A DNA stretch of 64,000 nucleotides from Adiantum capillus-veneris (Eukaryota; Streptophyta; Polypodiopsida; Polypodiales; Pteridaceae): positions 54,037,209 to 54,101,208 of the forward strand of contig CM043971.1 of assembly GCA_014529385.2 (NCBI GenBank), read 5' to 3'. Positions 49,850 to 58,905 of this stretch are shown piece by piece. A program made the position numbers and the translations under genes. The notes below the pieces were generated by a model that ran no database searches, was not told the origin of the DNA, and was given only the letters and a program-made list of their open reading frames with translations. Each line of letters begins with the position of its first letter. Position 1 is the stretch's first letter.

Positions 49850-50602
49850 CTTGGACCAGCAATCCTTCTGGCTCTTCTTGCCACAATTCCAACATTCAAG
49901 AACTAACTTTGTGTGTGACTCGCTCCGCCTTGAGCGATCATGACCCTTTTGGTTTTTGAACCTCTCCTTAGGCCTTCCTCTTGTTTCCAGTGACAGTGCA
50001 GCACTTGATGATTCTTCTGTGCTTCTCCTTTGCATTTCCTTGCTTAGGAGAATACCCACAATATCATCAAACTTAAGAGTATTTGTGCTAGAAATAGAAT
50101 TACTTACAACCATCACAAGGTTGTCTTAACGATCCGATAGAGACGATAGTATAAGGAGAGCTCGCACCTCATCATCAAAATTTATTTTCACCAATCGAAG
50201 CTGACTTATTTTTGTGTTAAAGTCATTTAAGTGTTCTGCAGCTGAACCATTCTCTACCATCTTTAGATTGAATAAGCACTTTATGAGAAATACCTTATTG
50301 GATGTCAATGGTTTCTCATAGAAGTCATCAAGTGACTTCATCAAGTCCTCCGTGGTCTTCATCTCCGAAACATTGAAGGTCACCATTGAGATCAAGCTTA
50401 ACCGGATTGTTCCCAGTGCCTTTTGGTCAAGGACAATCCATGCTTCATCTACCATTGTTGCGGGTTTCTTTGCAAGACCTCCTAGTGGCAAATAGAGGTC
50501 CTTCTGGGAGAGATAGTCTTCAATCTGCATCTTCCAATGTTGGTAGTTTTTGCCGTTGAACTTCTCAATCTTGAGCTTCCCTTTCTCCCCCATTACTCCC
50601 AC
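49850..50602 (-). pseudogene. Copia-3 gag
   Basis: KLKIEKFNGKNYQHWKMQIE is the classic plant Copia gag start. LNDFNTKISQL and WNCGKKS-KDC (a shortened zinc knuckle near 49,890) follow. It would form the capsid. Fossil. Confidence 0.88.
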
Positions 50603-50670
50603 TCAATTCATTACTCCCACTCAATTCAAAGAATCCTTTCCTTGAGATAATTTAACTACGAGCAAACCTT

Positions 50671-50682
50671 GCTCTGATACCA
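50671..50682 (-). other. Copia-3 primer-binding site
   Basis: Minus strand TGGTATCAGAGC, two bases inside the 5' LTR. This is the exact plant Copia site complementary to initiator Met tRNA. Confidence 0.92.
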
Positions 50683-50684
50683 GT

Positions 50685-50754
50685 TGTTAGGAAATATGAC
50701 GTAGCTAAGTAGATAATTGAGTAGATTACTGAATGGAGAGAGATAATTTTCACA

Positions 50755-50829
<75 letters not shown>

Positions 50830-51452
50830 ATATACCTGGTTCACCCAATGTGGGCTACGTCCACGGGAAAGTAGCCACTCAATGGCTTTTGTACTTCAAA
50901 ACAAGAAGTAGATTACAAAGGGATTATACCCTTTTGGAGCTCTCGCCTTGCTTCACTCTCACCATCTCACACCCACCTTGTTGCATCAACTTCACACTAT
51001 GAAATGTGTGTAGAAATGGCCTCCTTTTATAGGCCAAAAGGACTATCCTCTCTCATGAGGGGCAACCATATGTAGCCGCCCTTGTGTAGATAAGTCCAAA
51101 TTGGACCCTCCAATCCGCCCATGTGTGGCTGCCCTTGAGAAGACAAGTCCGCTTTTGAATTTGGCCACCGGCCACCGGTAATTGACTTTCGACCATCGGT
51201 CACTGGCCACTGGCCAACCGGCCAACCAAACGGTTGTTTTCCAACCACTTTCCGATCGCCATCCGGCCGTAATATTTCGACGAAAAGGAATATTCCGGCA
51301 CGTGAAATTTTTGGTTTCCAGCGAGTGACTTTATTTTCCAGCGAGTTATTTTTCTTTAGGCACAAATGGATTCTCCTCATAATGGGGGCCTTACAAATGT
51401 ATGTTTTTAACACAAAAAATTACAAGGGGTAAATCAGGCTCCATACTTAACA
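50685..51452 (-). repeat. Copia-3 5' LTR, 768 bp, with long (GA)n
   Basis: Minus strand starts TGTTAAGTATGGAGCC and ends TTCCTAACA. It contains a pure (GA)n run at 50,758-50,824, absent from the other LTR, where only a short GA tract is present. A TATA-like CCTATAAAAGG lies at 51,023-51,033. Confidence 0.93.
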
Positions 51453-51457
51453 GATCC

Positions 51458-52300
51458 CAAAGTTAGAAAATCCTTGCTTAGGACACAATCTATGGCCCCA
51501 ACCACATGAATCCACCTCTAAACCAAAATCTGAGATGATTAGAGAGTTACCCATCACCTGGGGATCCTACATGTCAAATCTGGGCCAAAAATTTCAAAAG
51601 TAGACATCATACACGTATGATGTCTCTAGAGGCCAAAATGACCAATTTGGGGGATTTTTTTTCACTTCCAATGCCATTTTCCCATCATTCTTAGCTCATG
51701 GCTCAAGTTCCACCAAGTTTCAATTCTCTATACCCATCCAAAACCAAGTGTTGGAACTTTGAAGCTCTATACCTAATTTTTGGCTTCAAGCACATGAAAA
51801 CATTCGAAAATCAAATTCTGATACCACATGAGTCTATGCCAAGCTAAAACCCAGCTTTGATGTAAGTTTGAGCTATTTTGGACTAAGTAGACATCATACG
51901 CGTATGATGTCTCCTCGGCCTAAATATGGACTTGGAACCTAACTTGACTCGTCCTAGGCCTTCTTCACATGATTATGAGAGCATCTACCAAGTTTCATCC
52001 CATTCGAACCTCATTTGCTCAAAACTAATCCTGAATGAAGCTTCAAGACCTGAAAGGAGTTCTAATGGCCATAACTTGCCTAAATGAGTTCCAAATTGAA
52101 ATCAAGACATACATACCTGATGCATGTTTTGAGCTATGCACATATGAAATATCATCTCATTATGAGCACTTGGACATCATACGCGTATGATGTCTGAAAG
52201 CATAAACTTGCACTCAAAATGCACTTTTATCATCTTCCATAGCACCCTTATGCCCTAATTAGTTTATGTTTCAATATTGAACTCATTTGAATAGCTAGAA
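51458..52300 (+). repeat. 286-bp palindromic tandem array, right part
   Basis: This continues the array beyond Copia-3, with palindromes starting at 51,602, 51,889 and 52,172 (287 and 283 bp apart). If Copia-3 and one GATCC copy are discounted, the step from 45,753 to 51,602 is also 286 bp. The units at 51,889 and 52,172 have perfect CATCATACGCGTATGATG cores. Confidence 0.88.
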
Positions 52301-52359
52301 GCTGATCAATTGCCAGAATTTTGTAAAGATGCTAACTTTTGGAATTGGAGTGCACACAT

Positions 52360-53390
52360 GATCAATGGAAGCCAACAAATCGCAGGTAAAGTAAAAGAGA
52401 CTTTCCTTGAGAGACATAATTGCAGTAGCACAGCCCTATACAATCCCCAATGAGACACTGAAGCCAACAAAGGCTTAGGTGGTTGAAGGAACTTTGGAAA
52501 AGGAAGGACTGATAGTTTACCAAGGCACATTCAGAGACCCATAGGGAAACACCTTGGATATCCCCATGAATCTACCAGAAATCATGGACTATGCCAATAA
52601 GGAAGAGACCCTCACCTGGTTGGAGAGAGCTAATCACTCCCCTACCCTCTCTTAAAGTATGAAGTTTTTTCCATAAAGAAGAGAATTGAAGATGAAGGAA
52701 CGGAGCCGGTTTACAAAAATGATTTCAAAGACCCAGAGGCTACAAAAAGGATTGTGGATTCCCAGCCAAAATGGACAAAAGGGTGGCTCCTCAAGTATCC
52801 CTGATTTTTGAAATACTTGGTGGGGCACCCCCAAAAACATAAGGGACAAAAACTTGTTTTGTCAAGTACCTTGCATATGCATCCTACTTGGCTCAATTAC
52901 TATCTCTTATATGGTGAAAACCCTAAAGGGAACCATTAAGATTTTCACTAGCTCTCCTAACCTGACGTGTGTGATGATAAGAAAAATATGCAAGTTGATC
53001 CTAGATTGCCTTGAACTAGTGTTCGCACCGTCCAAAGCAACGAACTCAACATTACTATCCATATGCGACACCATGACCAAAATGATTTTTGATTTGTCAA
53101 AGCATCCATCCTCGGAGGTGCTACACCTATTTTATCAAAGGTTAATGCTCTTGCCAAGCTACCACATGCAAGCATTGGGAATAACCTTCTACACCAGCTT
53201 TTTCACTTATGACAAAAGTCTCTTCGGCCCTATAGTGACCATGGGAAACATAAGATATTAGTCATATCTAAAGATTTTAAAGACAAAGGGTTTCCATTGA
53301 CTAAATGGCAGAAGAGTGCTACAACCTCAGAATACAAGAGCCTAAAGATCCAAAAGACAAAGATGCATCATGTCAGAGACGACATGGACG
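52360..53390 (+). pseudogene. Unrecognised protein-like region between the array and the T4 3' LTR
   Basis: On the plus strand, several frames in succession have protein-like content, for example LRDIIAVAQPYTIPNE, LPEIMDYANKEETLTWLE, EPVYKNDFKDPEATKRIVD and FKDKGFPLTKWQKS. I cannot assign them to a family. The position, in sense between the tandem repeats and the 3' LTR, suggests an extra gene or a captured sequence in the 3' region of a Tat-like element. It is decayed. Known Tat extra ORFs in this region are often antisense, so this may be different. Confidence 0.4.
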
Positions 53391-53418
53391 CGGAGGGGGG
53401 GGGGGGGGGGGGGGGGAG
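53391..53418 (+). other. T4 polypurine tract with 22-G run
   Basis: CGGA, then 22 consecutive G (53,395-53,416), then AG, directly before the LTR start TGTTGATGG. The position is exactly that of a polypurine tract, which marks the following LTR as a 3' LTR. Confidence 0.8.
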
Positions 53419-54326
53419 TGTTGATGGCTAAACACTGGAAAGCCGACTTTTGTATCTTTTAATTGTCAAACTTAGCTGTAAATAATTTATAGGACGTGAT
53501 CAAGTTTCTAGATTGTAATACATTAAATATGTGGATTAGTTGAACCCATGGTAGAAAGTAGGAGGTAATTTATATAAGTTAGAACCTCCAAGGCTGAGGT
53601 ATAAAAGCCAATTTTTGTAAGCCTAAGGACAACTTTTGAATTAATCATATTTTGAGCTCAACTAAGAGTGTCGTGACAGTATATTTTGTGTGAGAGAGTG
53701 AGTGAGGTCTTCTTCTACTCTCTATGCACACTACAAAAGCTACATTGTGAAGGAAAATATACCATCATGTTAGCAACGAAAAGAACTTCACTTCAATGCC
53801 AAGCTTGAATGATTGCGGTCTCTTCGTGAAGAGCTCTCTCACGAGCTTCAAAGTGAGTTTTCTCTCTAACCATGTATTCTTTTTGTGATTGCAATATGCC
53901 ATTGCATTCACGATGAGTAGAACTACACATTGGGCCTAAACACACTGAGAATTGGTGACCTATAATTTTCAGCGTGTCTTCATACATGTTTTTTGCACCA
54001 AGTCTATGCAGGTAGTAAGCTAGGTTATAGACTTTCAAGTAGTGTCCTCTATGTGTGTAGAGGCTACTCCTTGAGTTTTGTGACAATTTGACAACGTTAG
54101 GTCATGTTTTGGGGAGTGTAACCGTTGTAGGTAAGGTAGTGGTTGTGCATACATAATGTGCTTTGAGTTGATTTCCCCTGGTAGTGATTGTCTCTAGAAG
54201 GTCGAGTAGGTGGTTGACACCCACATTTGCGCCTACGGGTCAATATTAATCCTTGATTGACATCTCGTTTGTTGGCCTTGTTCTCACTTTGCTAGAAAAT
54301 GCAAGCAGTGTATTTGCCTGACAACA
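53419..54326 (+). repeat. T4 3' LTR, 908 bp (Tat-like family, same as T1)
   Basis: Starts TGTTGATGGCTAAACACTGG, ends TTTGCCTGACAACA and has a TATA box GGTATAAAAGCC at 53,598-53,609. It is full length against the T1 LTR at 32,208-33,126, about 80-85% alike by eye. With the array and the region at 52,360-53,390 it forms the visible 3' end of an element whose upstream coding part is not in this block. Confidence 0.85.
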
Positions 54327-54439
54327 GATGTGAAAGGTTGTGCCAACTTACACTTCTTGAGGCTCAATTAGCCTCCTTCTTCATTGAGCCTTAGAAAGCA
54401 TAGACGCAGCTTCGACAAATGATCTATGCTTGAGATATA

Positions 54440-55846
54440 ACACCCAATTTCATCCATAAAAACCCTAATGAACTTGCCCAAGTATAGGCCAAACACCTTG
54501 TAAGGTGGCATATGCATTTACCAACCCAAATGGCATCCTGTGGTGGCGGTAGGCAAAACATCCCCATGGAGAGATAAATGTCGTCTTCAGTTGGTCTTCA
54601 AAATCAATCCCTATTTGAAAGTAACCTAAAAACCCATCCATTATGGAATACCTCTCATGGCCAACTACCTGGTTTAGGATCTCATCCTGAAATGGCAACG
54701 GGTAGTGGTTTCTCGTAGCTACTGCATTCAATGGCTTGTAGTCGATGCACACCCACCATTTTCCATTCTTTTAGGAGTGATAACCATTGGGAAAACCCAC
54801 TCAAACTCCTTCATGGGGTATATAATACCTACATCCAACAGTTGATTTTGATCTCCCACCAAAGGGCTTCCTTTTGAATTTCACCCAATCTCCTTAGCTT
54901 CTGCACGTTAGACTTGTATCCTTTCTTGAGGATTATTTTGTTTTCAACACCCTTTGCTCCTCGCAACTCCTTGTACTCCATCACAAATATATTTGAAAAG
55001 GAGGCACACAATTGGACATAGTGTTCTTTCTCCTGCTTGGTCAACATATTAACCACCTCTTCCATACCTATGCCATGCACTTGCGGTTGCACCTCCTTTT
55101 TTTCAGAAGAGTCTTCCATAGTGACCCCAAACAAATCAACATCAATATTGAGCATATCATCCTTGATTTCCTCTTCCTCCATATCAGTACAACCTTCATC
55201 ATAGGCTGTTTTAGTCTTGTACTCGTAGTTGGTGGTGTCATCCTCGTCTTTTGATGCCATAGGATGGAAACGGATTTCCTTGGCCTTTAGGTATAGCACC
55301 ACCTTTCTATCCCTCTCTTTGTCAGACAAGGTGAACGCCCTTTTGTCCCAATCTTGCTTGCCACATATTGCCAATAGCCACGGCCTACCCAAGATGATAG
55401 CATAAGCATTATCACCTGCTTTCATCACAAACAAGTCAATTAGGTACTCAATGCCCATCACCTTTACCTTTACATCCCGAGCCACACCCATACATGTAGC
55501 TTTAGCATGACTAGAAATCCTCATGCGTACGTTTGACTTGGATACCACTTTAACACCCGTTTCCCTCATTGAAATTTCCATCATGACGCAAAACTATGCT
55601 CCACCATATGTATAGGCTTGAACTTGCATCCTTTTTTTGATGACAGCATCCAACATAGGAAGAACATCCGCCGAGCTACCTACCCTCAATGCCATATTTT
55701 GTACTACCTGCACGTTGGCCTTGTCTTTTGGTAATCTTGTGCTCACACTTGTAGACCATTGCTTGCTTAGTTTAGGATTCAAAGCCAAACAATTGACCAA
55801 AAGTTATGTTTGCCTTTTGGTTCTGCACGTCACTTACTTAAGCTAA
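54440..55846 (-). mobile_element. Gypsy T3 fragment: protease and start of RT
   Basis: Minus-strand Gypsy remnant. The protease end (AYAIILGRPWLLAICGKQDW) lies near 55,400. An acidic linker and KEHYVQLCASFSNIFVMEYKE come before RT, and RT motifs CIDYKPLNAVATRNHYPLPF, SIMDGFLGYFQIGI and MPFGLVNAYATLQ lie at about 54,480-54,750. It is truncated next to the T4 LTR and has several breaks. It is clearly different from G1 and G2. Confidence 0.82.
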
Positions 55847-56650
55847 AGGTCAATAGGGTTAAGCCCACTAGAAAGCCCTAGTACATTTCATACATTGCTG
55901 CCTAAATCGGATTAAGAACCTAAGTAACCATTGCTTATTAGGAAGGCATTCCCCATGGTATTAAGAGAAGATTTCTAATACCTAGCTTGGTCAAACTAGC
56001 TTAGTCGGACTGCTTGATTTTGAAACCTAGACAACTGATTATGACAAAACATTACATTGAATTAAATGTTTGATACTAAAAAAATGCATTGAATATTATG
56101 CTACCAATCACAATCAAGGCAGACAAACATGGATGCAAAAAGATAAGGGCAATGCTAATGGATATAAAACACCTGTTTGTGTTGATGGTCGCGCTTGATT
56201 TGAAGTGTGAATGAGAGAAAGGTTCCATGAAGGTCCAAATCCTATCAATAGCAACACGCTCCTATACACACTAGGAAACAAAAGGAATACCTCCAGGAGG
56301 CACATTAGTGGGAAACGAGAACATCGCTAATCTCCCAACTCTAAAACAGAAACACTCCTATCGTACTAATCTTACCTACCCTCCATCACTCAAGTGATGA
56401 GGATCAAAGGTGTTTTATGGCATAGGTTTCTGTTTCACTGTACCAGATGTGACATGTGTAGGTCTGAGTCAATGTTTTGACTTTTAATGTGCATAATCGT
56501 TTGCTAATTGCTCTTGCTCTTTATTTATTTTTATTTTTATTTTTGTGAGTATAAAGCTTTATATGTACATTCCCTAAGATCGGAGATTAAGAGATCAGGG
56601 AGAAAGGTTGAGAGGGAAGCAAGTGAATAATGGATGTCCACAAACATTCC
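55847..56650. other. Unassigned sequence between T3 and G2 copy 2
   Basis: No gene is recognised. On the minus strand, a purine tract AAGGAAGGGGGGAA at 56,652-56,665 is followed by TGTTTGTGGACATCC, which looks like a 3' LTR start. This start does not match the G2 5' LTR (TGTTAACCC). Confidence 0.4.
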
Positions 56651-57141
56651 CCCCTTCCTTGGGTAGATCATACCGTTTGAAATGAGCTTGTCACCCTTTG
56701 AAACCAATTGTTCCAGTTGGTAATAGGTGTGGATTTTTGCCAGTAGTTTTCTATTACCCTAGGTGCCTCGTCGAGTTGCAAGGGTGGTAAGGTACTCTCC
56801 CAGGATCGAACTTGAAGTGGTTCATCAGGTGATTCTTGAACACTGGGAGGTGTGGATTCTTTTGTAGCTTCATGGAGGTCCACTACTATAGATGGAGGCT
56901 GTGTAGAAGCTTTTACCTCTATGGATGTATTACATGAGGAGCTAGAAGCTTCATGGGACTCCCCTCTTCCTAAGCTAGGTGGAACAAATCGTTCTTTCTT
57001 TGGTACCCAAACTAGCTCGAGAGCGGGTGTGTAGCAGTCTGTGATTTTTTTTTCTCCACGATCATTGATTCGTTTTGGAGCTATGGGATTGGGCTCACTT
57101 GGGTCAGGTGATAGGTAAGAGCACAATCTACGTTTTGGCAC

Positions 57142-58392
57142 CTAGATTTGATCATTTCCTTGATAGTAGCCTTGGGCTTCCAATAGTCGTTTAGGGATCC
57201 ATCTCAACATTTTCTTACTTTTCTTGGAGCGAGTGGTACGTTTCTTACAAGGCTTCTGTTTTTTAGCACTAGCTATGGTCACTAAAGAAGCTTTAGGGAC
57301 CCACTTGTATGTTTTCTTCGTTACATTAGGATGAGTCTTGTCGGAAGCGATATGCATTGCTTGTAGCATATTTAAGGGTACATGCATTTCATCCCCCTCA
57401 GGTGTTACCCAGGTCATCCCCCTATTTCCCCAAGTGTCTATGGTTGCTGCTAGGTGGACCCAATCCACATTGTCCGACTCAGTCATCCCAGGTAGGATAT
57501 CCATATAAGGAGAATCTTGGCCAATGTCTGTATCCTTCTTACAAGTGTAACAATATTGTAGTGGGGCCGAGTGAACTGTGGTGTCAGAGCGATGATCAAT
57601 AATGGTTTTACTCCCTAAGGGGTGTACCTTACCAGTCACCAAATCCACTCTAAGGACAGAGTCTTGGAATTGCAAATAGACATGATTTTTAGACCAATCA
57701 TGAACCATTTGTGCTTCCCTCATAAATGGTCGTCCTAAAATCATTTCATATGACATAAGGTGTTTAGAGAAATCCATTACAATGAACGTATGTCGTACCT
57801 TGTGTCCTAGAACTTTGATCTTAAGATCCTTGAGCATCCCCATAGGTTTGGCTATGGTACCATTTGCCATCTTTAACACAATGTTAGTAACACTGAGGCA
57901 GGGTTTTCCCATGGATTCCCAACAATCTTTTGTAACGATGCTAACTCCCGCACCAACATCAAGAATTCCCTTTATAGTTAATCCCTTGGTAGTGATGGGT
58001 AGGGTCGCATTAGACTCGTCGCCTTCAAAATACTGACCTAATTCGTCAATGGGTACCTCGATCACAGACTCGTGTCCATCTAAGTCAAGTGATTGCACAT
58101 GATTTTCCTCATCAATCATAATCGAGTCAGGCCTATTTGGTTGCGCAAACTGCGGTAATACCGTTCGTAGCTCTCCGTTAAGGAATGCTCGAAGTGCAAG
58201 GAATAACTCAGGATCTCCATACAGCTTTGCTATGATCGTGGTTCGGACCTCAGAAGACATGAAGTCCACTAGTTTGGCAACATTCATTGGCATTTTGCAG
58301 GGTGTAGGTCCTTGACTAGGAACTGGTGAGGATGGAATCTCATATTCCTCAATGGGATCAGGTATTCCTTCGTTAAACATCCTTTCCAACAA
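57142..58392 (-). pseudogene. G2 copy 2 protease region
   Basis: An open frame of 416 codons. GILDVGAGVSIVTKDCWES (DVGAG in place of the usual DSGA/DTGA) gives the protease active site, and MILGRPFMREAQMV its second half. A segment MDILPGMTESDNVDWVHLA and a Lys-rich tail follow. The same MDILPGM segment follows the protease in G1 at 18,593, so G1 and G2 are members of one family or close relatives. Confidence 0.8.
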
Positions 58393-58905
58393 GAAGGGTG
58401 TATGCTCACTTTCTTATGTCCCGTCCTCACTCCCTTCTTGGATGATACTAGATATGGCTAACGGTCTATGGTTCATGTGGGGTGGATGAACTTGCGTGGG
58501 AAACACTGTGTCATAAATTTTGACATGCATGGGTTTTGGTTCTAGTTTCCTTTGAGTCTCCTCCACTAAACCTCTTAGATGTTTCACCTGCTCAATCTCG
58601 TCTACTGGGTTTAGGTACGTCCCAATCTTCTTTTTACGATTCTTCCCTTTTTGCCCCTGCGGTTTATCTTGGGGGTCTTGGATTGGATTTGGAAACACTT
58701 GTGGTGTTTTCAGAGGGTCTTTATGGTTTTCTCTTATTCGGTTTTCATTTGGTTCCATGTTACGGTTTTCTTTGTCTGTCTTTCCCTTTGTGGTATTGGT
58801 TCTAGTCTCCATGTCTCGACTGAATCTGAATCATCCTCGAGGTCATTCATATACACGGGGTCATCTCCTGTTCCTATGTTTGTTTTGGAACTTGGCTTTG
58901 AATTT

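Larger units (their letters stand above)
45895..51452 (-). mobile_element. Copia-3 retrotransposon, full-length, 5.56 kb
   Basis: Ty1/Copia element on the minus strand with both LTRs (45,895-46,611 and 50,685-51,452), target duplication GATCC on both sides (45,890-45,894; 51,453-51,457), primer-binding site 50,671-50,682, gag, protease, integrase, RT and RNase H in Copia order, and a purine tract at 46,612-46,625. It is whole in structure but not in coding capacity, with roughly six reading-frame breaks. The LTRs differ at very roughly 7-8% of sites plus length changes, so it is older than Copia-1. It sits inside the palindromic array. Confidence 0.95.

Noticed and set aside
44901-52195. CRISPR-like array (regular palindromic repeats)
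   Set aside because: The spacing is about 286 bp, the spacers are homologous to each other, the DNA is from a plant and no cas gene is present. It is a tandem repeat array.
52854-53261. A single 135-codon gene
   Set aside because: The protein-like content of this region shifts between frames, so this open frame alone is not a believable gene. It is reported as a decayed region instead.
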